Source: Stutzerimonas stutzeri
GTDB taxonomy: Bacteria; Pseudomonadota; Gammaproteobacteria; Pseudomonadales; Pseudomonadaceae
DNA length: 64,000 nt
Direction: 5' to 3'
Assembly: GCF_000590475.1 (NCBI RefSeq)
Contig: NZ_CP007441.1
Span: 3,044,660-3,108,659 of the forward strand
The translations under genes and the position numbers were made by a program. The notes beneath the pieces are model-generated. The model was not told the origin of the DNA, did no database searches, and was given only the letters and a program-made list of their open reading frames with translations. Shown piece by piece: positions 1-7,961 of this stretch (position 1 is the first letter of the stretch; the number at the start of each line of letters is the position of its first letter).

Positions 1-257
1 GTGACTGCTTCGGCATAGTCGGTGACACGAAAGGTCACTGTCAGCGAATCGCTACTGCGTTGTACCGAACCCTCTTCGACCATACCGCCAGCGCGGATGC
101 GTGTGCCCTCTGGCGCTTCACCCGCGGCGATCTGGGTAGGCGTGTAAAAGAGGTTGATGTTCTCTTGCAGGGCAGACAACGCCAGCGCCACCGCAATGCC
201 CACACCAGCCAGAATGGCCAGCACGATGAACAGACGCTTCTTGCGCACAGGATTCAC
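1..257 (-). CDS. ccmE: Cytochrome c maturation protein CcmE, 3' part outside window
   Basis: Periplasmic, membrane-anchored haem chaperone that takes haem from CcmC/CcmAB and passes it to the CcmF/H ligation complex. About 85 N-terminal codons are visible. They begin MNPVRKKRLF, continue with one hydrophobic anchor (about residues 9-29) and then the family stretch NLFYTPTQIAAGEAPEGTRI. The haem-binding histidine lies beyond the window edge. The GTG start at 257 was chosen because it gives the family N-terminus. It sits 2 bp from the ccmD stop, so translation is probably coupled. Identity is by recognition of the N-terminal pattern and its place after ccmD. Confidence 0.9.
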   Translation of the reverse strand, partial: MNPVRKKRLFIVLAILAGVGIAVALALSALQENINLFYTPTQIAAGEAPEGTRIRAGGMVEEGSVQRSSDSLTVTFRVTDYAEAV

Positions 258-433
258 TTCATTTCCTCCCGGCGCAAACGACGCGCCTCGTCTTGCAGAT
301 AACGCCGGCGCGCCATCATCGGCAGTGCCACGTTGAGAATCAGGACCGCCAGGCTGATGCCATAGGAAGTCCAGACATACAGCCCATGGTTGCCCATGGC
401 GAGGAACTCGGAAAACGACGAGAAATACATCAT
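254..433 (-). CDS. ccmD: Haem exporter protein CcmD
   Basis: Small membrane protein (59 codons) that stabilises the CcmABC-CcmE haem release complex. The translation starts MMYFSSFSEFLAMGNHG, has one transmembrane helix (GLYVWTSYGISLAVLILNVA) and ends in a basic cytoplasmic tail with RRRYLQDEARRLRREE. This is the usual CcmD layout. The start overlaps the ccmC stop (ATGA), and its stop overlaps the ccmE GTG start. A second ATG at 430 is an equally possible start. Confidence 0.9.
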   Translation of the reverse strand: MMYFSSFSEFLAMGNHGLYVWTSYGISLAVLILNVALPMMARRRYLQDEARRLRREEMK

Positions 434-1182
434 GCCTTGCCTACCAACGCCTTTACTTCGGCCTTGACCCAGCTGCTCCGAGATTCACGACGCAGCACTT
501 CGAGGCGCATACGCATCAGCAGCACCACGGCGAAGAAACAGTAAAAACCCAACACCATGACCAACAGCGGCAGCCACATTTCCACCGGCATGGCCGGCTT
601 TTCCGTCACCGTAAAGGTGGCGGGTTGGTGAAGGGTGTTCCACCACTCCACCGAATATTTGATGATCGGGATGTTGACCACGCCGACTATCGACAGCACT
701 GCGCAGGCCTTGGCGGCGCTGTCGCGGTTGCTGATTGCCTGACCAAGGGCAATGATGCCGAAATACAGGAACAGCAGAATCAGCATCGATGTCAGACGTG
801 CGTCCCACACCCACCAGGCACCCCAGGTCGGCTTGCCCCATACCGCACCGGTCACCAGCGCAATGAACGTCATCCAGGCGCCTATGGGCGCGGCCTGCTG
901 CAGGGCGACATCGGCCAGCTTCATCTTCCAGACCAGCCCGACGAGCCCTGCCACCGCCAACATCACGTAAATCGACTGCGCCAGAAAGGCAGCCGGCACG
1001 TGAATGTAGATGATGCGAAAGCTGTTTCCCTGCTGATAATCCTGCGGCGCGAATGCCAGCCCCCAGACCACGCCGACGCTGATCAGTAACAGCGCCGCCC
1101 AGGCCAGCCACAGCAGCCAACGCCCACTGATCTCGTAGAACCATTTGGGCGAACCCAGTTTGTGGAACCATGTCCAGTTCAT
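430..1182 (-). CDS. ccmC: Haem exporter / haem handling protein CcmC
   Basis: Inner-membrane protein that loads haem onto CcmE during c-type cytochrome biogenesis. About six hydrophobic helices are present. The tryptophan-rich haem-handling motif reads WGKPTWGAWWVWDARLTS (about residues 115-132), and flanking periplasmic histidines occur in HVP (residue 61) and HQP. I placed the start at the ATG at 1182 (MNWTWFHKLGSPKWFY), the usual Pseudomonas N-terminus, giving 250 aa; an in-frame start exists 27 bp upstream. The chosen ATG overlaps the stop of a 53-codon ORF that begins on the ccmB stop (see findings). Confidence 0.95.
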   Translation of the reverse strand: MNWTWFHKLGSPKWFYEISGRWLLWLAWAALLLISVGVVWGLAFAPQDYQQGNSFRIIYIHVPAAFLAQSIYVMLAVAGLVGLVWKMKLADVALQQAAPIGAWMTFIALVTGAVWGKPTWGAWWVWDARLTSMLILLFLYFGIIALGQAISNRDSAAKACAVLSIVGVVNIPIIKYSVEWWNTLHQPATFTVTEKPAMPVEMWLPLLVMVLGFYCFFAVVLLMRMRLEVLRRESRSSWVKAEVKALVGKA

Positions 1183-1340
1183 TGAGCGTGCCTCATGTTC
1201 ACCATGCAAGCCGATACTGCTCCGAAACCGGACAGTCGCCTCTCGTTCGCGATCAGTAAACTCATCGTTGTCGAAGCCGTTCGTCTCGCATCGGCGATTC
1301 GCGCTCCGCTATCGGATAGAAACATCGTGCAATCCGTCAT
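1179..1340 (-). CDS. Possible 53-aa bridging ORF between ccmB and ccmC
   Basis: ccmB and ccmC are separated by about 154 bp, unlike the overlapping ccmA/ccmB and ccmC/ccmD junctions. The gap holds an ORF whose ATG overlaps the ccmB stop (ATGA) and whose TGA overlaps the ccmC ATG (again ATGA). The product begins MTDCTMFLSDSGARIADARR and has no motif or clear membrane segment that I recognise. It may encode a real peptide, may only keep ribosomes moving from ccmB to ccmC, or may be chance. Confidence as a protein-coding gene is low. Confidence 0.3.
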   Translation of the reverse strand: MTDCTMFLSDSGARIADARRTASTTMSLLIANERRLSGFGAVSACMVNMRHAQ

Positions 1341-2008
1341 TCGCCGACGCTGATTTTCAGGCCGGCCGCTATCGCAAAGGGTGACAGGGTAACTGCCAAG
1401 GCAGTCAGGCTGGAAAGCCATAACAGGTAACCAAGCGCAGGCAACCCCTGTAATGCTGCTTGCAACGCCCCACTGCCCAGGATCAATACGGGGATATACA
1501 GCGGCAGAATGAGCAGCGCCAGTAGCAAGCCACCACGTTTGAGGCCGACGGTCAGGGCCGCACCCACCGCACCCAGCAGGCTGAGTATCGGCGTGCCCAG
1601 CAGCAGCGAAACCAGCAGGACCGGCAGCGCGCTGACCGGCATTCCCAGCATGAGACCCAGTAACGGGGCTAGCAGCACCAGCGCCAGGCCGGAAAACAAC
1701 CAGTGTGCCAGCACCTTGGCGAGGACTAGAAGCGCCAGGGGGTGCGGCGAAACGACCCACTGTTCGAGCGACCCATCCTCGAAATCGCTGCGAAACAGTC
1801 CGTCCAGCGAGAGCAACACCGCCAATAGCGCAGCGACCCAGATCAATCCCGGCGAAATCGTCCGCAGCAATTGCGACTCGGGGCCGACCGCCAGCGGAAA
1901 AAGAGCAATGACGATGGCGAAGAAAACCAACGGATTAGCCAGTTCCGCCGGTCGACGGAACAACAGGCGGGTTTCGCGAGCCAGCAGCAAAGTAAAGACG
2001 TTACTCAT
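1337..2008 (-). CDS. ccmB: Haem ABC exporter permease CcmB
   Basis: Integral membrane subunit of the CcmAB transporter, which drives release of holo-CcmE from CcmC. It has 223 aa, the normal family length. The N-terminus MSNVFTLLLARETRLLFRRPAELANP is followed by about six hydrophobic helices and the conserved FEDGSLEQWVVSPHPLALLVLAK stretch (split here for description: FEDGSLEQW then SPHPL). Its ATG overlaps the ccmA stop as ATGA, so ATPase and permease are translationally coupled. Confidence 0.95.
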   Translation of the reverse strand: MSNVFTLLLARETRLLFRRPAELANPLVFFAIVIALFPLAVGPESQLLRTISPGLIWVAALLAVLLSLDGLFRSDFEDGSLEQWVVSPHPLALLVLAKVLAHWLFSGLALVLLAPLLGLMLGMPVSALPVLLVSLLLGTPILSLLGAVGAALTVGLKRGGLLLALLILPLYIPVLILGSGALQAALQGLPALGYLLWLSSLTALAVTLSPFAIAAGLKISVGE

Positions 2009-2640
2009 GCGGCCCGCTGCCCCAGATCGATTTCGCGGAAGGCCGCCGGCTTCTCGGCGAGGGAATGATGTGTCGTCAGCACGACCATGCCGCCCAGCTC
2101 GCAGTGGGCCGCCAGATGCCGCTCGAGTTGCGCCACGCCATGCTTGTCGAGCGCGGTGAAGGGCTCATCGAGTATCCATAGGGGTGGCGGCGACAAATAC
2201 AGCCGGGCCAGGCCGACTCGTCGTTGCTGCCCCGCCGACAGCGTGTGACAGGGCACATCCTCGAAGCCACGCAACCCAACCGCATCGAGCGCTTGCCAGA
2301 TCGCATCGCGCGTCGCAGGCTGGTGCAGGGCACACAGCCAGGTGAGGTTCTCTTCCGCGGTGAGCAACCCCTTGATACCCGCCGCATGACCAATCCACAG
2401 TAGGTTACGGGCCAGCTCATCGCGCTGGCTCTCAAGCTCACGGTTGTTGAGCAGCACCTTACCGCTGGTAGGTTGCATCAGGCCGGAAAGCAACCTCAGC
2501 AGGCTGGTCTTGCCGCTGCCATTGGGGCCAGCGATCTGCAACATTTCCCCTTTGGCGATCCGCAGGTCTAACCTCTCGAACAAGAGACGCCAGTCCCGCT
2601 CACAGGAAAGCGCTACAGCTTCTAGAAAGGGACTGGACAC
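2005..2640 (-). CDS. ccmA: Haem exporter ATP-binding protein CcmA
   Basis: ATPase of the CcmAB(C) complex in c-type cytochrome maturation. It has 211 aa, a Walker A GPNGSGKTS at about residues 38-46, the ABC signature LSAGQQRR, a Walker B LWILDEPF and a switch histidine in TTHH. The GTG at 2640 gives a normal family N-terminus. It is the first gene of the ccm operon here. The region upstream carries a TATAAT-like element for this strand. Confidence 0.95.
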   Translation of the reverse strand: MSSPFLEAVALSCERDWRLLFERLDLRIAKGEMLQIAGPNGSGKTSLLRLLSGLMQPTSGKVLLNNRELESQRDELARNLLWIGHAAGIKGLLTAEENLTWLCALHQPATRDAIWQALDAVGLRGFEDVPCHTLSAGQQRRVGLARLYLSPPPLWILDEPFTALDKHGVAQLERHLAAHCELGGMVVLTTHHSLAEKPAAFREIDLGQRAA

Positions 2641-2667
2641 GCTAGGGCTACCTCAAGATGGAAGAAG

Positions 2668-2710
2668 CCCGGCCGCTACATCGATAGCGGGCCGGGCGGC
2701 CGGAATTATA
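2668..2710 (-). promoter_or_regulatory. Candidate ccm operon promoter -10 and GC-rich leader hairpin
   Basis: On the minus strand a perfect TATAAT lies at 2710-2705, about 65 bp before the ccmA GTG. No good -35 hexamer is seen at 17 bp spacing (CTTTGG is the closest). Just downstream, within the expected leader, is an imperfect GC-rich inverted repeat at 2668-2698 (CCCGGCCGCT against AGCGGGCCGGG, one bulge). No U-run follows it, so it is not an evident terminator. Confidence 0.4.
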
Positions 2711-2772
2711 CATGCCGAGCCCACCCACCAAAGGCCACAACGGCGAAAGGTTGTAAGAGCATTTAAGTAAAA

Positions 2773-4293
2773 ATGACCGAGATCAAAAGTACCCAGGCAA
2801 TCCCCTCTTCCGGCCCCTCTCGCCCGGTGACGAACTCGGCCGAGCTGGCACTGAAGTTGTTGCAGCCGATGCAGGGATTGCTTATCGCAGGGGAAAGTGC
2901 CGAAGCCGAGGTCGTCAGTATCAAGGAGGCGCTGCAAAGCTTTCAGCTGACACTGCGTCTGACACTGACCAACGGAAGACAGGCGACGGTCGAGACCAGC
3001 AGCCCCAGGGCCGCTGTACCCGGGACCGCCATGCTCATCACCGCCGTGTCCGACACCCGCCTCATGGCGGCCCTGCAACCCGGCAATCGTCAGCCGCAGG
3101 GCAGTATCGACCTCACCCAGCTGCCGGTGGGGAGCGTGGTGCAAGGCAAGGTGACAGCCAGCCAGCAAACGCAGCAGGACGGGAAGGTGGTATTCAAGGT
3201 CGTGATCAGCCTGCTCAACTCGCCGCTCGCCGGACAGAAACTGAACGTCGAATCGGCGATACCGCTCGCGCCCGGCAACCTGGTAACGGCCAGAGTCCAG
3301 GGCGACCAGTCGCTGTCGTTCATGCCGCTGAGTGGACGCCTCGACCAATTGGTGCTGGGCCAGCAATTGACTGCACAGCACAATCGCCAGGGCTCGATCG
3401 AGGGATTGCTGGGTGCCCTTGGATCCGGTAATCGATTGCCCGAACAGTTGCGCGGCGCGGCCGAGCGTCTGCTCGGTCTGGTCCCGGATATGCGACAACT
3501 CGGTGACGCCAAGACGCTGGCCCAGGCACTGGCGCGCAGCGGTGTTTTTCTAGAGGGAAGTCTCCTGAGCGGCCAGGAGAGCAGCCTGCCGACCGATATG
3601 AAGGCCGCCCTGCTCCGCCTGATCGCTCAGCTACCCGGGCTACCAGGCGGAGGACCGGCGGCGGCACAGGCCGGTGCCGCGCTCGGTCAGGCACTGCCGG
3701 CCTTCGCCCGTAATGCGCTGGGCGCCTTGGGACAACCGAACATCCGTCAGCTGGCGCAAAGCTTTCCATTACCGAGCCGGTTATTACCCAATGCCGAGGA
3801 AGAGCCCGACCTGGAGCTACTGCTGAAGCTCGCCGCCGCCGCCGTGTCGCGATTGCAGACTCACCAGCTATCCAGCCTCGCCCAGACGCAGACCAGCCCG
3901 GACGGCACTCAGGTCACGACCTGGCAGATCGAGGTGCCGATGCGCGATCAGCGCGATATCGTTCCGTTGCAGGTGAAATTCCAGCGTGAAGAAGAGCCCC
4001 AGCACAACCGCAAAGAGAAACCGGACATCCTCTGGAAAGTCGAGCTCGCTTTCGATGTAGCGCCCCTGGGTCCGCTACAGGTTCAGGCGCAGCTGCTCCA
4101 GGGCAGCCTGTCGAGCCAGATATGGGCAGAACGCAGCGGCACCGCGGACCTGATCTCGGCAGAACTCGATCACCTGCGCCAGCGGCTGGTCACGGCCGGG
4201 CTGAATATCGGCGAACTCGCCTGCCGGCAAGGCACGCCCCCCCAAGGGCCTCGCACCTCCCTGGATCAACTTTTCGTGGACGAAACCGCATGA
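2773..4293 (+). CDS. FliK-like hook-length control protein (second FliK-type gene)
   Basis: A 506-aa protein with a low-complexity, Gln/Leu/Ala-rich N-terminal two thirds. Its C-terminal domain (about residues 365-495) looks like the FliK/Flg_hook fold: WQIEVPMRDQRDIVPLQVKF, WKVELAFDVAPLGPLQVQ and a final helix DHLRQRLVTAGLNIGELAC. FliK proteins measure hook length and make FlhB switch export substrates. The normal fliK of the cluster is present at 26185-27426, so this is an additional, divergent member. The stop overlaps the ATG of a small FlhB-like gene (ATGA), which points to a functional pair. Its exact role is not known to me. Confidence 0.75.
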   Translation: MTEIKSTQAIPSSGPSRPVTNSAELALKLLQPMQGLLIAGESAEAEVVSIKEALQSFQLTLRLTLTNGRQATVETSSPRAAVPGTAMLITAVSDTRLMAALQPGNRQPQGSIDLTQLPVGSVVQGKVTASQQTQQDGKVVFKVVISLLNSPLAGQKLNVESAIPLAPGNLVTARVQGDQSLSFMPLSGRLDQLVLGQQLTAQHNRQGSIEGLLGALGSGNRLPEQLRGAAERLLGLVPDMRQLGDAKTLAQALARSGVFLEGSLLSGQESSLPTDMKAALLRLIAQLPGLPGGGPAAAQAGAALGQALPAFARNALGALGQPNIRQLAQSFPLPSRLLPNAEEEPDLELLLKLAAAAVSRLQTHQLSSLAQTQTSPDGTQVTTWQIEVPMRDQRDIVPLQVKFQREEEPQHNRKEKPDILWKVELAFDVAPLGPLQVQAQLLQGSLSSQIWAERSGTADLISAELDHLRQRLVTAGLNIGELACRQGTPPQGPRTSLDQLFVDETA

Positions 4294-4613
4294 CAGCCAG
4301 CACACCGCGCCAAGCCATCGCCCTCACCTACGATGGCGCCACTACACCAACCCTGTCCGCCAAGGGCGACGACGAGCTGGCCGAAGCGATACTGGCGATC
4401 GCGCGCGAGCATGAAGTGCCGATTTACGAAAATGCCGAGCTGGTGAAACTGCTGGCGCGTCTGGAGCTGGGTGATGCCATTCCCGAGGCGCTCTATCGCA
4501 CCATCGCCGAGATCATCGCGTTCGCCTGGTACCTGAAAGGCAAATGTCCGCCAGGATTTACCGAGCAACAGGACTCTTCGTCCGCCCTGCGCCTCAATGG
4601 GCCTGAGCGTTGA
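4290..4613 (+). CDS. Stand-alone FlhB C-terminal-domain protein (FlhX-like)
   Basis: 107 aa, resembling only the cytoplasmic tail of FlhB after the autocleavage site. Residues 7-20 (RQAIALTYDGATTP) align with the FlhB segment that begins at PTH (HFAVALKYDGTKGG in this window's FlhB). Later, HEVPIYENAELVKLLARLELGDAIPEAL matches in pattern the FlhB stretch HKVTVLESPALARAVYYSTELDHEIPAGL. The NPTH motif is replaced by TPRQ and there are no membrane helices, so it mimics an already cleaved FlhB-CC fragment. Small proteins of this kind (FlhX) are known in other flagellated bacteria. It is translationally coupled to the FliK-like gene, and its 3' end overlaps the convergent rhodanese gene by 20 bp. 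Confidence 0.8.
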   Translation: MTASTPRQAIALTYDGATTPTLSAKGDDELAEAILAIAREHEVPIYENAELVKLLARLELGDAIPEALYRTIAEIIAFAWYLKGKCPPGFTEQQDSSSALRLNGPER

Positions 4614-5034
4614 GGGTCGTGACATCGTCGAACCGACCTTTTTCCTGAGGGAAATCCGCCAACGTCCAGGCGAAGTAACCCTGGCGGAAATAAAACACCT
4701 GCTCGTAACCCCACGCCACGGCAAGACGTGCCGCCTCGGCGCTGGCCGGACAGACCTCGCTGTCGCAATAGATCACCAGCGGCACGCTTCTGGGCCATTC
4801 GTTTTGCGACAACCCAAAGAATTCCCGTGCGAGATCCAAATGCACCGCGCCTTCTATATGCCCCCAATCCCATTCACGATTCGGACGCACATCGACGAAA
4901 ACGGCCCCAAGCGCGTGGAGCTGCCTGGCTTGGTAAACATTGACGGTCATCGCACCATCGACCTCCACTGGCGCTTCCGCCGCGAAGACCCAGGCCGGGC
5001 TCACCAGCAGACACAGCATCAGAATGCGCAGCAT
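4594..5034 (-). CDS. Exported single-domain rhodanese-like protein
   Basis: 146 aa with a signal peptide (MLRILMLCLLVSPAWVFAAE) followed by one rhodanese domain: VFVDVRPNREWDWGHIEGAVHLD, then the active-site loop YCDSEVCPASAEAA with Cys at the usual position. It probably transfers or binds sulfane sulfur in the periplasm; the substrate is unknown. The ATG at 5034 was preferred over upstream in-frame starts because it has a strong GAGGAGGATGTG ribosome site and exposes the signal peptide. It converges with the FlhB-like gene. Confidence 0.85.
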   Translation of the reverse strand: MLRILMLCLLVSPAWVFAAEAPVEVDGAMTVNVYQARQLHALGAVFVDVRPNREWDWGHIEGAVHLDLAREFFGLSQNEWPRSVPLVIYCDSEVCPASAEAARLAVAWGYEQVFYFRQGYFAWTLADFPQEKGRFDDVTTLNAQAH

Positions 5035-5130
5035 CACATCCTCCTCGCCCGCCGTCGGGGCATGGGCCCGCACCAGACATGGCGTAGCCTTGTCCAGATT
5101 GGAGGAAGCAATGGTCATATCGTTCACTGC

Positions 5131-5146
5131 CCGGCCTGAAGGCCGG
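5131..5146 (-). terminator. Weak hairpin downstream of the chemotaxis operon
   Basis: Perfect 6-bp GC stem CCGGCC/GGCCGG with a TGAA loop, about 33 bp after the stop of the last chemotaxis-cluster gene (5179). No U-run follows on the minus strand. It could stabilise the 3' end or act as a weak terminator. Confidence 0.3.
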
Positions 5147-5178
5147 ACATGGATCACAGAAATCGCAAGGAGATGAAG

Positions 5179-5592
5179 CTATTCCGGGTTGCGGCGCGAC
5201 GCATGCAGCTTGCGCATCAGTTCGGCTTCCGACTGAGACAGGCCGCAGGATTGGGTGAGATCGTCGATGCTGGCCCCCATGCCGACCAGCTTGGCGGCCT
5301 GGGAGAAGGTGAAACTGTTCGGATCGCGTTGTTCGAGTTGACTGAGTTTTTCCGGCAACGGCGCAACGATGCCTGACAATTCGTGCAGCTCCTTGCCCAT
5401 GCGGACGGTGCCTTCCAGATAGTTCTCCAGCCGGCCCCCGAGCGCTTTGATGCGTTTGTCCCGAGCAGCATCCTCACGCGCTTGCAACTCGGCTTGCTGC
5501 CGCTGGCGACGGAATAGCCAGATGCAACAGCCCAGCAGTGCCAGACAGCACAGAGCAAGCGCGACGACTGCCGCAACCAGCGACGCGATCAT
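5179..5592 (-). CDS. fipA: DUF2802 membrane protein, FipA-like polar flagellum factor
   Basis: 137 aa. An N-terminal transmembrane helix (MIASLVAAVVALALCCLALL) is followed by a coiled-coil-like charged stretch and a C-terminal DUF2802-type domain with the helical pattern FSQAAKLVGMGASIDDLTQSCGLSQSEAELMRKLH. DUF2802 proteins encoded at the end of polar flagellar/chemotaxis clusters have been named FipA and act with FlhF in placing the flagellum at the cell pole. The location as last gene after cheW fits. The gene name is inferred from domain plus context. Confidence 0.75.
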   Translation of the reverse strand: MIASLVAAVVALALCCLALLGCCIWLFRRQRQQAELQAREDAARDKRIKALGGRLENYLEGTVRMGKELHELSGIVAPLPEKLSQLEQRDPNSFTFSQAAKLVGMGASIDDLTQSCGLSQSEAELMRKLHASRRNPE

Positions 5593-5595
5593 GTC

Positions 5596-6075
5596 TCAGA
5601 TGCTCTCAAGTTCCGCCCATTCTTCTTCGCTCATCATCTTGTCCAGTTCAACCAGAATCAGTAGCTCGTTGTTCTTGTTGCAGACGCCCTGGATGAACTT
5701 CGCCGACTCGTCGTTACCAACGTTGGGAGCGGTTTCGATCTCCGACTGGCGCAGGTAAACCACTTCAGCCACGCTATCGACCAGAATGCCAACCACCTGG
5801 CGATCCGCCTCGATGATGACGATGCGCGTGTTGTCGGAGACGGGCGCGGCGTCGAGACCGAAGCGCTGACGCGTATCGATCACGGTGACCACATTGCCAC
5901 GCAGGTTGATGATGCCAAGCACATAGCTCGGCGCGCCTGGCACCGGTGCAATTTCGGTATAACGCAACACTTCCTGAACCTGCATCACGTTGATGCCGTA
6001 GGTTTCGTTATCCAGTCGGAAGGTTACCCACTGCAGGACCGGATCTTCGGAACCCTGTGCGGAAGTCGTCTTCAT
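5596..6075 (-). CDS. cheW: Chemotaxis coupling protein CheW
   Basis: 159-aa CheW domain protein that links chemoreceptors to CheA in the polar array. Family features are seen: LQWVTFRLDNETYGINVMQV at the start, PSYVLGIINLRGNVVTVIDTR in the middle and VVGILVDSVAEVVYL after it. The ribosome site GAGGTGGGGCT precedes the ATG. It follows parP by 86 bp and precedes the DUF2802 gene by 3 bp, in the usual Pseudomonas order. Confidence 0.95.
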   Translation of the reverse strand: MKTTSAQGSEDPVLQWVTFRLDNETYGINVMQVQEVLRYTEIAPVPGAPSYVLGIINLRGNVVTVIDTRQRFGLDAAPVSDNTRIVIIEADRQVVGILVDSVAEVVYLRQSEIETAPNVGNDESAKFIQGVCNKNNELLILVELDKMMSEEEWAELESI

Positions 6076-6161
6076 AGCCCCACCTCTTCATGTACCGCTG
6101 TGGCGGTCGATTCTATCGGTTACTCGGGACGCCTGCGCGTACCCTTGGTTATTCAATTCGT

Positions 6162-6998
6162 TTACGACGGGACGCCTTTGAGCTGGCGGGTCGCGCCACT
6201 GGCGATCAGCTCCGCAAGCGCGGCCACATCTACCAGCGCGCACATATGATCGATCACCGTACCGGCCAACCAAGGCCGCTGGGTACGCTGCGAACGCCAT
6301 TTGACCTCTTTCGGGTCCAGGCGGATCGAGCGACTGACCTGATGCACCGCCAGACCCCACTCATATCCCTGCACCGAAATCACGTACTGAAGGCCCTCGC
6401 GAAAATCGTCGCGATAGCGCTCCGCCATGACCCAGCGCGCCGTGTCCAATACCTTCAAGTTACCGGCCTGGCTCGGCAATATGCCGAGAAACCAGGAGGG
6501 CTGGCCAAACAGCGGCGTCAGATCCTGCCCGGCGAGCGGATAGATCGAGCCGAGACTGACCAACGGTACCGCCAGCGTCAGGCCAGCCACGTCGAACAAC
6601 AAGCATTCGAACGGCTCCTCACCCCACTCCGGCTGGCTGTTCCGTTGTGCCGGCGGGCCGCCTGGCACCTGTCCCTGCAACTCGAAGTTGGCAATCGGCT
6701 CGACCGGTACCGGCAATGGCTGCGCCGGTAACTCCGGCGGTAATTCCAGCAACGCTTCCGGCTCGGCTATTACCGGCACGGGAATCGGCGCTGGTTCAAA
6801 TGCTGGTTCAGGCATCGCGACGGGCCGCAGCGGAACCACACGCTGAATGTCGCGCTGCTGTTCTTCGAGCACTGCGGCCTGAAACTCGTCATGACTGACC
6901 GAATCGGCCAGTTCCATGACGGCATCTTGCAAGAGCGCGTCGAGATAAGACTGCAGCGTCTGTTGCGATCGGCTTTCTTTAAGAACGGTACGGCTCAT
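6162..6998 (-). CDS. parP: ParP, CheW-domain protein that ties arrays to the pole
   Basis: 278 aa. The N-terminal half is helical, then Pro/Glu-rich (about residues 75-140). The C-terminal half is a CheW/AIF-type domain with LLFDVAGLTLAVPLVSLGSI and DHMCALVDVAALAELI. In Vibrio and Pseudomonas, ParP binds ParC and the CheA linker and keeps chemotaxis arrays at the cell pole. The ATG at 6998 starts MSRTVLKESRSQQTLQSYLD; the upstream in-frame extension looks non-coding. It sits between parC and cheW, as expected. Confidence 0.85.
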   Translation of the reverse strand: MSRTVLKESRSQQTLQSYLDALLQDAVMELADSVSHDEFQAAVLEEQQRDIQRVVPLRPVAMPEPAFEPAPIPVPVIAEPEALLELPPELPAQPLPVPVEPIANFELQGQVPGGPPAQRNSQPEWGEEPFECLLFDVAGLTLAVPLVSLGSIYPLAGQDLTPLFGQPSWFLGILPSQAGNLKVLDTARWVMAERYRDDFREGLQYVISVQGYEWGLAVHQVSRSIRLDPKEVKWRSQRTQRPWLAGTVIDHMCALVDVAALAELIASGATRQLKGVPS

Positions 6999-7084
6999 GA
7001 AACCAACTCGTGCAAACCCACTGGATAGGCTATCGGCCGCCGCCACGGCGAACTTGAACCACAATCTGATCCGTACGTCGCCAT

Positions 7085-7873
7085 TCAGGCCACCTGCGGC
7101 GAAGCTTGTGCCGTCAGCAATGTCTTGAGCAGCGCCCGATAAGCAAGCACCGCGCGGCTGTTGGGGTCGTACTGCGAAGGCGTGACGCCCGCGCGACTGG
7201 CATCACGCAAGCGTGTGTCAATCGGGATGAAGGCCTGCCATAAATTGGCCTGGTAGCCATTACGCAGCACTTTCAACGTATTCATCGAGGCTTGGGTGCG
7301 TCGATCGAACATGGTCGGCACGATGGTGTACGGCAATGCCCGCTTGCGCGATCGGTTGATCATGCTCAACGTACTGACCATCCGCTCCAGGCCCTTCATC
7401 GCCAGAAATTCCGTCTGCACCGGAATGACCAATTGCTGACTGGCCGCCAATGCATTGACCATCAACACACCGAGCAGCGGCGGGCTGTCGATGATGGCGT
7501 AATCGAAGTCCTGCCAGAGCTGCGAGAGGCTCTTGGCAATGACCAGACCGAGGCCGTTCTGCCCCGGCGACTGACGTTCCAGGGTCGCCAGCACCGTGCT
7601 CGACGGCAACAGCGACACCCGCTCATGACTCGTCGGCAGCAGTAACTGCCAGGGCAGCCCTTCTGGTACGACGCCCTGATGCTGGAACAGATCGAAGACG
7701 CTGCGATCGAGATTATCCGGATCGTGACCGAAGTAGCTGGTCATCGAGCCATGAGGGTCGAGATCCAGCGCCACGACCCGCTTGCCGGAATCGGCCAGCA
7801 ATCCGGCAAGTGCGATTGAAGTGGTGGTCTTACCCACTCCGCCTTTTTGATTGGCTACAGCCCAGACTCTCAT
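7085..7873 (-). CDS. parC: ParA-family ATPase ParC for polar chemotaxis array positioning
   Basis: 262-aa ParA/MinD-type ATPase. It begins MRVWAVANQKGGVGKTTTSI with a deviant Walker A KGGVGKTT. YAIIDSPPLLG and later VPTMFDRRTQASMNTLKVLR are typical of Soj/ParA proteins in flagellar loci. It lies downstream of motD and upstream of parP, the position of the chemotaxis-array ParA (PA1462-type). The start at 7873 was chosen because the Walker motif then lies at the N-terminus. No parB or parS is visible nearby, which separates it from plasmid or chromosome Par systems. Confidence 0.9.
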   Translation of the reverse strand: MRVWAVANQKGGVGKTTTSIALAGLLADSGKRVVALDLDPHGSMTSYFGHDPDNLDRSVFDLFQHQGVVPEGLPWQLLLPTSHERVSLLPSSTVLATLERQSPGQNGLGLVIAKSLSQLWQDFDYAIIDSPPLLGVLMVNALAASQQLVIPVQTEFLAMKGLERMVSTLSMINRSRKRALPYTIVPTMFDRRTQASMNTLKVLRNGYQANLWQAFIPIDTRLRDASRAGVTPSQYDPNSRAVLAYRALLKTLLTAQASPQVA

Positions 7874-7961
7874 AACTCTTTTCCATCCGGATCGAACCAG
7901 ACCGGGAACGGCCGCGTCGGCTTGACCGACGACGGAGAATTGACGACACCGCGCGCGGCAC

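Noticed and set aside
2773..4293. Recent tandem-type duplication of fliK
   Set aside because: The two FliK-type proteins share only the C-terminal domain pattern; the rest differs entirely, so this is an old paralogue at most.
7085..7873. Plasmid or chromosome partition parA
   Set aside because: Position between motD and parP and the absence of parB/parS fit the chemotaxis-array ParC instead.
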